Origin: Labedella endophytica
GTDB lineage: Bacteria > Actinomycetota > Actinomycetes > Actinomycetales > Microbacteriaceae
Direction: 5' to 3'
Length of the DNA: 64,000 nucleotides
Assembly: GCF_003990045.1 (NCBI RefSeq)
Contig: NZ_RZGZ01000007.1
Location: forward strand, 1 to 64,000
Of this stretch, positions 33,168 to 41,754 are shown in pieces (the first letter of the stretch is position 1; each line of letters opens with the position of its first letter). The notes beneath the pieces are model-generated. The model saw nothing but the letters and a program-made list of their open reading frames with translations, was not told where the DNA came from and ran no database searches. The position numbers and the translations under genes were made by a program.

Positions 33168-34433
33168 CTAGCGTCCGTCGCTCAGGACGTAGCCCTCCTC
33201 GCCGTGCACGACCGTGTCGATGCCGGCGAGCTCGTCCTCGTTCTTCACGCGGAAACCCATCGTCTTCTGGATGACCCAGCCGATGATGAAGGCGAGCACG
33301 AACGAGTAGATGAGGACCGCGAAGGCCGCGATCGCCTGCACGATGAGCTGCGAGAAGTCGCCGCCCATGAAGAGGCCGGTGCCGCGAGCGAAGAAGCCGA
33401 GGTACAGCGTTCCGATGAGACCACCGACGAGGTGGATACCCACCACATCGAGCGAGTCGTCGAAGCCGAGCTTGAACTTCAGGTCGATCGCGAGACAGCA
33501 GACGGCGCCGGCGATGAAGCCGAGCACGATCGCCCACACAGGGTCGAGCGAACCGCAGGCCGGGGTGATCGCCACGAGGCCGGCGACGGCACCCGACGCG
33601 GCACCGATCGAGGTCGGCTTGCCGTCCTTGATCTTCTCGACGAGCAGCCAGGCGAGGAGCGCGGCGGCCGGAGCGGCGATCGTGTTGACGAACGCGAGGG
33701 CCGCGACATCGTCGGCTGCGAGCTCGGAGCCCGCGTTGAAGCCGAACCATCCGAACCACAGGAGACCGGCGCCGAGGAGGACGAACGGCGGGTTGTGGGG
33801 GACGTGCACGCCCTTCTGGAATCCGACGCGGCGGCCGAGGACGAGAGCGAGGGCGAGGGCGGCGGCACCGGCGTTGATGTGCACCGCGGTTCCACCGGCG
33901 AAGTCGATCGCGCCGACCCCGAACACGTCCTGCAGACCGTGCGTGATCCAGCCGCCGTAGGCGAAGGATCCGTCATCGGCGAGGCCGAAGTTGAAGACCC
34001 AGCTCGCGACGGGGAAGTAGACGAGCGTGGCCCAGACTCCCGCGAAGACCATCCAGGCGCCGAACTTCGCGCGGTCGGCGATGGCGCCGGACACGAGGGC
34101 GACGGTGATGATCGCGAAGGTCGCCTGGAAGGCGACGAAGGCGAGAGGCGGGTACGAAGCGCCTTCAGGCGTCTCGAGCACGTTGGTGAGGCCGATGGCT
34201 CCACCGTCGATCGCCCACGGGAAGAGCGTGCCCTCGGCTCCGGGGAACGCGATCGCGTATCCGTAGAGCACCCAGAGCACACCGATGAGACCCAGCGCAC
34301 CGAAGCTCATCATCATCATGCTGATGACGCTCTTCGCCTTGACGAGTCCACCGTAGAAGAACGCCAGGCCCGGTGTCATGAGCAGCACGAGGGCGGCAGC
34401 GATCAGAATGAACGCAGTATTTCCTTGATCCAT
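33168..34433 (-). CDS. amtB: Ammonium transporter
   Basis: A 421-residue Amt/Mep channel with 11 predicted helices. The twin-His pore residues are visible in FAGGTAVHINAGAAALA and in VVGIHLVGGLIGTLYLG, and the Phe gate region in FYGGLVKAKSVISMMMMSFG. It admits ammonium/ammonia across the membrane. No glnK or glnD follows, unlike many actinobacterial amtB operons. A GlnR-like box lies 86-101 bases upstream, so nitrogen control is likely. Confidence 0.95.
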   Translation of the reverse strand: MDQGNTAFILIAAALVLLMTPGLAFFYGGLVKAKSVISMMMMSFGALGLIGVLWVLYGYAIAFPGAEGTLFPWAIDGGAIGLTNVLETPEGASYPPLAFVAFQATFAIITVALVSGAIADRAKFGAWMVFAGVWATLVYFPVASWVFNFGLADDGSFAYGGWITHGLQDVFGVGAIDFAGGTAVHINAGAAALALALVLGRRVGFQKGVHVPHNPPFVLLGAGLLWFGWFGFNAGSELAADDVAALAFVNTIAAPAAALLAWLLVEKIKDGKPTSIGAASGAVAGLVAITPACGSLDPVWAIVLGFIAGAVCCLAIDLKFKLGFDDSLDVVGIHLVGGLIGTLYLGFFARGTGLFMGGDFSQLIVQAIAAFAVLIYSFVLAFIIGWVIQKTMGFRVKNEDELAGIDTVVHGEEGYVLSDGR

Positions 34434-34518
34434 TGAGAACCCCTTGTTCGCTAACGCGGCTACGTGACGCGTGCCTCACATGCTGTCGGACTCATGTTTC
34501 AGCGGGAGTCGCGACCGT

Positions 34519-34534
34519 GTTTCGCGCTCGTTAC
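34519..34534 (-). promoter_or_regulatory. GlnR-like box upstream of amtB
   Basis: On the minus strand GTAAC-n6-GAAAC reads GTAACGAGCGCGAAAC, an exact fit to the first half of the GlnR consensus known from Streptomyces (gTnAC-n6-GaAAC). A weaker second half, GCGAC then GAAAC seven bases on, follows at the expected distance (34497-34512). Confidence 0.6.
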
Positions 34535-34593
34535 AGATTCCACAGGCTGCGCCGAGGCCCCGGCGCGCCGCCACCGCCGTGCCTCAACACTCC

Positions 34594-34651
34594 TGAGGTG
34601 TCGCAATCGGTTGCTCTCAAGCACGGAATGGCAACACATTGCGACACCTCA
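34594..34651. repeat. Intergenic palindrome, family 2, copy E
   Basis: TGAGGTGTCGCAAT at 34594-34607 pairs with ATTGCGACACCTCA at 34638-34651; after a two-base bulge GTTGC pairs with GCAAC, leaving a 16-base loop. It lies between amtB's upstream region and the lipoprotein gene. The right arm matches copy F at 56309-56334 with two changes. Confidence 0.85.
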
Positions 34652-34683
34652 CGGGACGGGGGGAGGTGGATGTCTGGCGCAGC

Positions 34684-35583
34684 TCAGCGCGGGACGTCGC
34701 CGAGGGTGCCCGCGATGTAGGTCGGGCCGTCCGCTCCCGTGACGGTGAGCTGGAACTGCTGCGCGAAGCCCTCGGGGTCGGCGTCGGCGAGATCCGGTTC
34801 GCGGAGACGGGCATCGAGCGCGGCGCCCTGCTGAGCGTCGAGTCCGGCCACGAGGAGATGCGGCCACTGCGGGCCCTCCTCCGTGGCCTGGAGGAGGAAT
34901 TCGACGGTCGGGTAGTCGGCGGCGATCGCGATGATCGTCTTCACGGCCTCCACCGTGGTGCGCTTGGCGACGTGAACGATCGTCAGGTGCTCGCCGCTGC
35001 CCGACGTGTAGGTGCCACCGTCCGCGAAGAGATCGGTGGCGGCGATCCGGGCGAAGGCGTCACCGAAGTCGACGGCCGGATCGATCGTGGCGCTCGGCCA
35101 GTGGGACGACACGTACAGGCTCGCGCCGAGATCGAGCGACTCGACCTCGAGGGCGCCCGTGAGTCGCCGCTCCACCTCCTCCGGATCGACGGGGAGGACG
35201 TCGACGCTCCACGGGTCGAGGGGGATCATGTCGGTCTCCGTCGGGAACGCCTCGCCGACGCGGTTCAACATGACACGCCCCGTGCGCCCCTCCCGGGTGG
35301 CCGCGGCGTTCACAGCGGCGCCGACGTCGAGGACCTGCTCGTCGGTCGCGTCGGCCGCGATGCGGACGACCAACTCGGAGCTGTAGTCGTCGACGGACTC
35401 CACACCGGGTAGCTCTGCCACGTCCTCGAGTGATTCAAGGATCGATGTCCCGCTCGCCCCGCCGGTTGCGCCGGCACCCGCACCGTCCCCGGCGTCGGCG
35501 CAACCGGCGAGCAGGACCCCGCACACCAGGGCGATCGCTCCTGCGCGCGCCATCCGTCGTCCGGTCGTCCCCCGTGCCCTCAT
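34684..35583 (-). CDS. Lipoprotein of unknown function
   Basis: A 299-residue protein with signal peptide and lipobox GVLLAGC near residue 28, then a Gly/Ala-rich linker. The mature part has three repeat-like segments: VVRIAADATDEQVLDVGAAV, YVSSHWPSATIDPAVDFGDAF and IVHVAKRTTVEAVKTIIAIA. These look like tandem alpha/beta ferredoxin-like modules. Function unknown. ATG at 35583 was taken; an internal ATG at 35553 is possible. Confidence 0.72.
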   Translation of the reverse strand: MRARGTTGRRMARAGAIALVCGVLLAGCADAGDGAGAGATGGASGTSILESLEDVAELPGVESVDDYSSELVVRIAADATDEQVLDVGAAVNAAATREGRTGRVMLNRVGEAFPTETDMIPLDPWSVDVLPVDPEEVERRLTGALEVESLDLGASLYVSSHWPSATIDPAVDFGDAFARIAATDLFADGGTYTSGSGEHLTIVHVAKRTTVEAVKTIIAIAADYPTVEFLLQATEEGPQWPHLLVAGLDAQQGAALDARLREPDLADADPEGFAQQFQLTVTGADGPTYIAGTLGDVPR

Positions 35584-35625
35584 CCCCCGATCATGACACC
35601 TCACGGAAGAGGAGAGCACAACGGA

Positions 35626-35700
35626 TCAGCCGTGGGCGAGGAGTTCGAGGCCGATCACGGCGACTCCGAGCGCCGCTTCGGCGAGCAGGACGATGAGGCG
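35626..35700 (-). pseudogene. In-frame extension beyond an amber stop: fifth membrane helix
   Basis: Directly after the TAG of the membrane protein gene at 35701-35703 the same frame continues for 24 codons, LIVLLAEAALGVAVIGLELL and a short tail, ending in TGA at 35626-35628. It is strongly hydrophobic and lacks its own start. The likeliest reading is a recent nonsense change (for example TGG to TAG) in a longer gene, or read-through. Confidence 0.55.
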
Positions 35701-36150
35701 CTAGCCGATGGGGAGCCGCACACGTCGGACGGCCAGGAAGCCCACCGCCACGAGGCTCGCGACGAGCGCGATCGATGCGGCGAGGAGCGCGCCGTCGACC
35801 GTCCAGGCGCCGAGGCCGGCGAGCGCCAGGAAGATGAGCGGGAGGATGAGCACGCCGAGGGCGCTCCACGTCACGCCGATCATGTGGCGCAGCTGCGCGC
35901 GGTTCGGCATCGCCTCATGAACGGCGATGTGGGACACGAAGTCCGCCACGAACACGGCCAGCAGCGTGCCGACCACCGCGATCACGAGCGTCGTGGCCGC
36001 CTGCCCAGCGGTCGTCTCGCTCGCGTGGGCCCGCAGGGCGAGCACAACGGCGAGGCTCGTGAACGTGACGTAGACGCGCTCCTTGAGTTGCGCGGCCCGG
36101 ACCTCGCGCTCCTCGGCGGAGGGGTCGGGCCCGTTCCGTTTCGCCGTCAT
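35701..36150 (-). CDS. Membrane protein, probably truncated by an amber codon
   Basis: A 149-residue protein with a charged N-terminus (PSAEEREVRAAQLKERVYVT) and four hydrophobic segments, including TTLVIAVVGTLLAVFVADFV, the motif SHIAVHEAMPNRAQLRHM and LPLIFLALAGLGAW. It ends LAVRRVRLPIG at a TAG. The frame after it codes for another membrane helix (35626-35700). Family not recognised with certainty. The gene follows the aminopeptidase gene by 38 bases on the same strand. Confidence 0.72.
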   Translation of the reverse strand: MTAKRNGPDPSAEEREVRAAQLKERVYVTFTSLAVVLALRAHASETTAGQAATTLVIAVVGTLLAVFVADFVSHIAVHEAMPNRAQLRHMIGVTWSALGVLILPLIFLALAGLGAWTVDGALLAASIALVASLVAVGFLAVRRVRLPIG

Positions 36151-36188
36151 CCGTTCGCCTCGAGACGCAGGCTCGGCAGGCCGCCCAT

Positions 36189-37475
36189 TCACGCCCCGGC
36201 GTAGAACGCGGTCGCGGCGGCGGCGAGCGCCGTCACGTCGTCCACGTGCACGAGTTCGCGAGCGGAGTGCATCGACAGGAGCGGGACGCCGACATCGACC
36301 GTGCGGATGCCGAGCCGGGTCGCCGTCAGGGGGCCGATCGTCGAGCCGCACGGCACCGTGTTGTTGGAGACGAACTCCTGGAAGGGCACGCCGGCCGCTG
36401 CGCTCGCCCGCGCCCAGAGCGCAGCGCCGTGCGCGTCGGTGGAGTAGCGCTGGTTCGCATTGATCTTGAGGAGCGGACCGCGTCCTGCCAGAGGGCGGAC
36501 GACGGGGTCGTGCTTCTCGGGGTAGTTGGGGTGCACGGCGTGGCCGGCGTCCGCCGAGACCACCCACGAGGAAGCGAAGGCGCGGGCGAGGTCGGCCGGC
36601 CGGGCGCCGAGGGCCGCCCCGACGCGCGACAGCACGTCGGCGAGGAACGGGCCGCTCGCCCCGGAACGCGATTCCGACCCGAGCTCCTCGTGGTCGAAGG
36701 CCGCGAGGACCAGTACGGCGTCGCCATCCGAACCGGACTCCGTGGCGGAGAGCAGCGCGGCGAGTCCCGCGTGCACGGAGCTGAGGTTGTCGAGGCGACC
36801 CGACGCGAAGAGCGCGTCGTCCTGCCCGAAGGTGCGGGGTTCCTGCGTGTCCGCGGTGAGGAGGTCGTAACCGAGCACGTCATCCGACGCGACGCCCGCG
36901 AGCTCCGCGAACAGGCCGACGAGGTCACCGGCGGTCACCTCACCGGTGCCGAAGACGGGCTGCACGTGGCGCTGCCGGTCGAGCGTGAGGCCGGCGTTCG
37001 CGTCGCGGTCGAGGTGGATGGCGAGCTGCGGGATGCGCAGGTACGGCCCGGTGCGCACGAGGTGCTCGGCACCGTCGCGGGTGACGATGCGACCCGCGAG
37101 TTCGAGCTCGCGATCGAGCCACGAGTTGAGGAGCGGCCCGCCGTAGATCTCGATGCCCGCCTGCAACCAACCGGCGGCGGCCGTCGTGGGCTTCGGCTTG
37201 AGCTTGAATCCGGGCGAGTCGGTGTGCGCACCGACGATGCGGAAGGGCGTCGTGGGAGTGGCCTCGGCCGGGATGGAGAGGACGATGACCGCTCCGTCAC
37301 GCACGACGACGATGCGCGCGCCGGGCGCGACCGAACCCGACCAGTCCTCCGTCTCGTGGAACACCGTGAAGCCGGCGGCGACCGCCCGGTCGGCCACCTC
37401 ACGTGCCGCGTGGTACGACGACGGAGACGCGGTGACGAAGCGGGCGAGGTCGGCGACGTGCGCGGCGGAGTCCAT
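36189..37475 (-). CDS. M18 family aminopeptidase
   Basis: A 428-residue metallopeptidase. Metal and catalytic residues lie in VGAHTDSPGFKLKP, in FDHEELGSESRSGA (the Glu pair), and in HPNYPEKHDPVV near the C-terminus. M18 enzymes form large dodecamers and remove acidic or other N-terminal residues in the cytoplasm. ATG at 37475 follows a G-run; an ATG twelve bases upstream is in frame. Confidence 0.92.
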   Translation of the reverse strand: MDSAAHVADLARFVTASPSSYHAAREVADRAVAAGFTVFHETEDWSGSVAPGARIVVVRDGAVIVLSIPAEATPTTPFRIVGAHTDSPGFKLKPKPTTAAAGWLQAGIEIYGGPLLNSWLDRELELAGRIVTRDGAEHLVRTGPYLRIPQLAIHLDRDANAGLTLDRQRHVQPVFGTGEVTAGDLVGLFAELAGVASDDVLGYDLLTADTQEPRTFGQDDALFASGRLDNLSSVHAGLAALLSATESGSDGDAVLVLAAFDHEELGSESRSGASGPFLADVLSRVGAALGARPADLARAFASSWVVSADAGHAVHPNYPEKHDPVVRPLAGRGPLLKINANQRYSTDAHGAALWARASAAAGVPFQEFVSNNTVPCGSTIGPLTATRLGIRTVDVGVPLLSMHSARELVHVDDVTALAAAATAFYAGA

Positions 37476-37571
37476 CCCCCCATCCAATCACCGCAGCCGC
37501 GCCGCCCGCGCTCCCCCGATGTACGACTTTCGGCGGAGGAGCGCCCGGTCGCGACCGGGCAGGATGGGGGG

Positions 37572-37868
37572 ATGAACGCGGCTGAACATCTCACGGCGGA
37601 CCTCGAGGCACGACGGGGCCACCCGCTCGTCAAGGGCGCCCGGTTCGTTGCGAATCTGGCTCTCATGGCCGTGGGAGGGGGAGCCGACGACATCGCGGTC
37701 GTCGACCTCGTCGTCCGCCGCCGCGACACCGAGCGCGAGATCATGCGCACACCGGCAGATATGGGCGACCCCGAGATCCTGCTTCATCAGGTGCGCCGCG
37801 ACCTCGAGTCGATGACCATCGAGGAGTTCGTGGCCGAGTGGAGGCTCCCGGACGACTCCGCCCCCTGA
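37572..37868 (+). CDS. Small protein of unknown function
   Basis: A 98-residue, mostly soluble protein opening MNAAEHLTADLEARRGHPLVKG, with a GGGGGG ribosome site. It has FVANLALMAVGGGADDIAVVDLVVRR and ends in IEEFVAEWRLPDD. The divergent M18 gene lies 96 bases away, so they may share a control region. Family not recognised. Confidence 0.65.
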   Translation: MNAAEHLTADLEARRGHPLVKGARFVANLALMAVGGGADDIAVVDLVVRRRDTEREIMRTPADMGDPEILLHQVRRDLESMTIEEFVAEWRLPDDSAP

Positions 37869-38001
37869 GGGCCTCTCGCCTCGTCATTCCGACACATCTT
37901 CTCCACAATCGATCCGGCACAGGTATCCAGATAGAGATTCCGGGTAGAGTCGGGGCACGCTGAACCGAACGGCTCGGCTCCGACGGAAACGGGAGGGATC
38001 C

Positions 38002-38319
38002 ATGAATCGATGGAAGAGCGCCGGGCTGAAGGCCCTGGCAGTGGCGGGGGTGGCAGTCACCGTGGCGCTGACGCCGATGGCAGGGGCCGAGGCGGGCACG
38101 ACGACGAAGAAGGTCGGCGGCGGACTGTGGGAGTACGGGGTGAATTCCTCGGTGTTCTCGTACTACCACCACCAGAAGAAGTACCACTCGGCGACGGCCT
38201 GCAACAACGCGATGTTCAACCAGTGCAAGAAGACGAGCTCGGCACCCGGAGCCTGGGCTCGCGCGACGCAGTCGAAGAGCTACTTCGGCGGCAACACGGC
38301 CTACTGGTCCACCTACTGA
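38002..38319 (+). CDS. Lactococcin 972 family bacteriocin
   Basis: A 105-residue secreted peptide with a good ribosome site (GGGAGG). After a signal peptide cut near AGAEAG, the mature 74 residues show the Lcn972 pattern: GGLWEYG, then SYYHHQKKYHSATACNN and PGAWARATQS, with a Tyr/Trp-rich end. Compared with Lactococcus Lcn972, YHHxxKxHSAT and AGxWAxAT are shared. The group kills by binding lipid II at the septum. Two Cys (ATAC and NQCKK) are unusual and could form a disulphide. Confidence 0.88.
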   Translation: MNRWKSAGLKALAVAGVAVTVALTPMAGAEAGTTTKKVGGGLWEYGVNSSVFSYYHHQKKYHSATACNNAMFNQCKKTSSAPGAWARATQSKSYFGGNTAYWSTY

Positions 38320-38348
38320 TCCGGATGCGCCGCACGAGAGAGGGCACG

Positions 38349-38930
38349 ATGCGCATCATCGGTATCGGTTCCATCGTGGTGGCTCTCGCCTGCTCGGTCG
38401 CCGGATGCTCGACGGCATCCGGCGACCCGGTGGCGGCGACGGCCGACACGACGGCCATCGCTCCACCGACGCCGTTCGCGGGGCCCTGGGCCGAACTGCT
38501 CGCGATCACCTATTCGGACGTGACACCCGTGGAACGCGAGGCGCTCGCGGACGGCGTGATCGATGAGCTCGAGTACTCCTACTTCCAGGACCGTATGATC
38601 TCGTGTCTCGACGACCTCGGCGTGACCGCCTCGTTCTCGGACGGGTCCACCCTCGACTACTCGAATCCCGACGCCGTCGACGAGGCTCTCATCGACGGGT
38701 GCCTCGCGGACAACGGCATCAAGCTCCTCACCGCTCAGGACGCGATGGACCGTAACCCCGAGAACCTCGACGAGGCCACCATCATGGTCGAGTGCCTTCA
38801 GCGGGTCGGACTCGTCGGGCCCGAGTACACGCCCTCCGACTACGAGTCCTCCGTCGATATGGCGTCGATCGCCGACGACGCGGACTTCGAGGGCTGCGTC
38901 GCCGAACCCCTCGACTACGACGGAGCGTAA
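38349..38930 (+). CDS. Lipoprotein in the bacteriocin operon
   Basis: A 193-residue protein with GAGAGG before the ATG. Signal peptide and lipobox SVAGC, then Thr/Ala/Pro linker. The mature part repeats a Cys pattern (RMISCLDDLGV, LIDGCLADNGI, MVECLQRVGL, FEGCVAEPLD), four Cys likely in two disulphides. It follows the bacteriocin gene by 29 bases, so it may give self-protection or presentation on the cell surface; this is inferred from position. Confidence 0.75.
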   Translation: MRIIGIGSIVVALACSVAGCSTASGDPVAATADTTAIAPPTPFAGPWAELLAITYSDVTPVEREALADGVIDELEYSYFQDRMISCLDDLGVTASFSDGSTLDYSNPDAVDEALIDGCLADNGIKLLTAQDAMDRNPENLDEATIMVECLQRVGLVGPEYTPSDYESSVDMASIADDADFEGCVAEPLDYDGA

Positions 38931-38935
38931 CGGCC

Positions 38936-39151
38936 ATGGACATCGCGTCGATGATCATCTCCGTCGCGCTCACCGCGGCGATCGTCATCCCCCTGGTGAT
39001 CGCCGTCGTGTTCATCCGACAGCTGCGCGACATCGCGCGATCCAACAGGGGGATCGGATCGTCGGGCGCCCGCCAGGCGGAAGCAAGCGGGTCCGACGAT
39101 GCCGCTGAGTCTGACGAGCCCACCACTCCCGACGAGCCCGACCGCGTGTGA
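38936..39151 (+). CDS. Small membrane protein in the bacteriocin operon
   Basis: A 71-residue protein starting six bases after the lipoprotein stop. MDIASMIISVALTAAIVIPL begins a single helix of about 26 residues, then RQLRDIARSNRG and an acidic Ser/Asp/Pro tail. No family known. Together with the lipoprotein it replaces the ABC transporter usually beside Lcn972-type genes. Confidence 0.65.
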   Translation: MDIASMIISVALTAAIVIPLVIAVVFIRQLRDIARSNRGIGSSGARQAEASGSDDAAESDEPTTPDEPDRV

Positions 39152-39161
39152 GGAGCCCCGC

Positions 39162-39929
39162 CTACTCGAGCGTCTCGCCCAGGAAGCCGAGGAAGGCGTG
39201 CCAGCTGCGACGGTCGGCCGTCTCGCGATAGTTCGGGCCGGGCAGCGTGAAGGCGTGCGGCGCTCCGCTGTACACGGTGAGCTGCCAATCGAGATCGTCG
39301 TTCGCGCGGAGCTCGTCCTGGAAGGCGGTGATCGCCGAGTCGGGCACGATCGGGTCGCTACCGCCCGTGAGGACGAGCAGCGGTGCCACGATGCGGTCGG
39401 ACTGGGCCGGCTCGTACGAGGTGAGGATGCCGTGGAACGACGCGAAGCCGCGGGCGGGGGCTCCCGTCCGCGCGAGCTCGAGAGTGGCGGAACCGCCGAA
39501 GCAGTAACCCGCGACCACGACCTGGTCGGCGTCGACCTCGGGCCGCTCGAGAGCCGCATCGAAGCCGGCACGCACGCGGCCGCGGAACAACTCGGTGTCG
39601 CCGTAATAGCGGCCGGCCTCGCCCGACGCCCCCTCCATGTCGTCGTCGGCGAAGCGCACGCCCGCCCCGTAGAGGTCGATCGCGACGGCCGTGTAGCCGA
39701 GACGAGCGAGCATGTGCGCTCGCACGCGCGGGTATTCGCGCAGGCCCGTCCAGTCGTGCACGATCACGACGGTCGGCGCAGGTCCCGGGCGCGAGCGGTC
39801 CCGGACGACGACGCTCTCGAGACGCGTTCCGGCGTGCTCGTGATACATGACCTCCTCGACGATGTCGGCGCCCTCTGGCAGGGGGACGGAGGCGAGGAGC
39901 TGTTCGTGTGCGGGGGCGAATCCAGTCAT
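39162..39929 (-). CDS. Dienelactone hydrolase family protein
   Basis: A 255-residue alpha/beta hydrolase. The nucleophile is Cys in VVAGYCFGGSATL, the acid Asp in LTGGSDPIVPD and the His in GAPHAFTLPGP; EGADIVEEVMYHEH precedes the core. DLH enzymes cleave lactones and related esters in the cytoplasm. Start at the ATG opening MTGFAPAHEQL; a GTG nine bases upstream is alternative. Stands between two converging or unrelated units. Confidence 0.88.
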   Translation of the reverse strand: MTGFAPAHEQLLASVPLPEGADIVEEVMYHEHAGTRLESVVVRDRSRPGPAPTVVIVHDWTGLREYPRVRAHMLARLGYTAVAIDLYGAGVRFADDDMEGASGEAGRYYGDTELFRGRVRAGFDAALERPEVDADQVVVAGYCFGGSATLELARTGAPARGFASFHGILTSYEPAQSDRIVAPLLVLTGGSDPIVPDSAITAFQDELRANDDLDWQLTVYSGAPHAFTLPGPNYRETADRRSWHAFLGFLGETLE

Positions 39930-39996
39930 GGCGGGCACTCTACTCCGCGCGACTGACGCCGGACTCCGTGCGTCTCCTGCACGGAACCTCCGCGGG

Positions 39997-41754
39997 TCAG
40001 GGGCCGGTCGGAAGCCTGTTCGGACCCGCCGTCGAGGTCGCGAACTCCACGTAGACGACGCCTCCGTCGGGAGCGACGTCGTCGAGCAGTCCGATCCTCA
40101 GAGCGCTCACGGAGAACTCCCCGCTCGTCGTCCCGGACGGTGCCTCGGTCCCCGGCCCGGGCGGCGCACCGGGCTGGTCGGGCTGCACGTTCACCATGAG
40201 CGACAACACGGACGGCAGGCCGGAGACCACGGCGGAGAGGGTCCTCACGACGGGGGCGGTCAGCGCCGCTATCGCGACACCCGCCGTGTCCAGCGGGGCG
40301 ATGAGGGAGTCGGTCACCAACCCGACGACGTCCCCGAGGAGCACCGGGCCGAGGGCCACGATCGAATTCACGAGCCCCGTGACGGAGATTCCGAGCACAC
40401 CCAGAACCAGGTTGAGGGTGCTGACGAGTCCCAGCACGTCGGTGTCGACCGCGAGCACGGCCTCACCGGCCTCGAGCTCCCCGACCGTGGAGTCCAGGTC
40501 CAGGTTCACGCGCAGGATCTGCGTACTGCCGAGGCTGACGACCGTCGAGAGATCGACGACCACTCGAGCGCCGGCCAGCTCGGCGTCGAGGGCCGCGGTC
40601 ACCGCCGACGTCCATCCGTCGAGGAGCGTCCCGGTCCGAGCGGTGAGGTCGTTGATCACGTCGCTGTCGACGACGAGTTCCGTGTTCGGGTCGAGGTCGT
40701 TCACCCCGCCCGTGTCGTCACCGAGGAGCGACGCGAGGTCGACGAAGACCTCGCCCGTGACCGGGTCGATCGTGATCTCACCATCCGAGATCGGCTCAGT
40801 GAGGAGGGCCTCGACCGCCCCCGAGAGATCGAGGCCCGTGATGGTCACGGAACCCGTCAAGCTGCCCAGGCTGAGTCCGCTGACGAGGCCGTTCACGAGC
40901 GATTCGCGGAGCGCCTGACTGATGAGCCCGTTCTGTCCGGCGAGCTGCCCGACAGCCGCGTCGAGGACGTCGACCGTGTCGACCACTTCCCCGGTCAGGC
41001 CCTCGACCCCGGCACTGTCGAAGCCCAGGTCGAGACTCGCGATGCCGTAGTCGCGCGCGAGACCGGTCTCCGATCCGTCGCCCCACGCGTCGCTGTAGGC
41101 GGCGGCGCACCAGTCGAGCTCCGCTCGGGAGCCGACGGCACCCACCTCGAGACCGGCGTCGGCCACGCCGCTGATCCCGGGGAGGATGCCGCCGAGCGAG
41201 AGCCGCGCCGGCTCGGGGAGCGCGTCCTGCGGGGTGTCGTCGGACACGAGCAGTCCCCCGCCGTTGTCGACGAGACCGGAGGCGGCGGTCGAGGTTCCCG
41301 TCGTGGTGACGCGGGCGAATTGGTTCACGGCGCCGGCCGAGGTGGCGGGTAGCCCCACCTGGAAGCCCGTCAGGTCGAGGCCGACGAGTCCGAGAGCGGA
41401 GACCGCGATCGGTTGGCCGCGGGTATCGCGACCGGGGTCGCCGTCGCCGGCCCCGAGGTCCACGGCGGTGGGCGGCGAGACCTCGACGGGATCATCGCCC
41501 GAGCGCTCGAGCACGAGAGGCTCGAGTTCCGCAACGGCGCCGAGGTCCTGACCGAACAGGGAGCCCCGCAGGAAGGCCGATTCGGCCGTGACGCTGTAGC
41601 CGGTGTCGACGCCGCAGTCGAAGCTCGACGTGCCGACGGTGCCGGACGTCCACTCGGTGTCGTTCCAGGCGGCGACCGTCGACGCGACTCCGCTCGGGAG
41701 CACGACCGCCGCCGCGACGGCGAGCGCGAGGCCGACGGCGGACCGACGCCTCAC
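39997..41754 (-). CDS. Choice-of-anchor G family surface protein
   Basis: A 585-residue exported protein. The N-terminus has a SipW-type signal peptide whose cut site region reads TVAAWNDTEWTSG, the same motif as the TasA-like protein of this operon. The body is long, low in Cys and rich in Val/Leu/Asp, with DPVTGEVFVDLASLLG and DLSTVVSLGSTQILRV as its recognisable core. The C-terminus ends without an LPxTG or helix, unlike most members. It is the last gene of the operon; its ATG overlaps the end of the LPVTG gene. It probably assembles into a surface structure. Confidence 0.85.
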   Translation of the reverse strand: MRRRSAVGLALAVAAAVVLPSGVASTVAAWNDTEWTSGTVGTSSFDCGVDTGYSVTAESAFLRGSLFGQDLGAVAELEPLVLERSGDDPVEVSPPTAVDLGAGDGDPGRDTRGQPIAVSALGLVGLDLTGFQVGLPATSAGAVNQFARVTTTGTSTAASGLVDNGGGLLVSDDTPQDALPEPARLSLGGILPGISGVADAGLEVGAVGSRAELDWCAAAYSDAWGDGSETGLARDYGIASLDLGFDSAGVEGLTGEVVDTVDVLDAAVGQLAGQNGLISQALRESLVNGLVSGLSLGSLTGSVTITGLDLSGAVEALLTEPISDGEITIDPVTGEVFVDLASLLGDDTGGVNDLDPNTELVVDSDVINDLTARTGTLLDGWTSAVTAALDAELAGARVVVDLSTVVSLGSTQILRVNLDLDSTVGELEAGEAVLAVDTDVLGLVSTLNLVLGVLGISVTGLVNSIVALGPVLLGDVVGLVTDSLIAPLDTAGVAIAALTAPVVRTLSAVVSGLPSVLSLMVNVQPDQPGAPPGPGTEAPSGTTSGEFSVSALRIGLLDDVAPDGGVVYVEFATSTAGPNRLPTGP

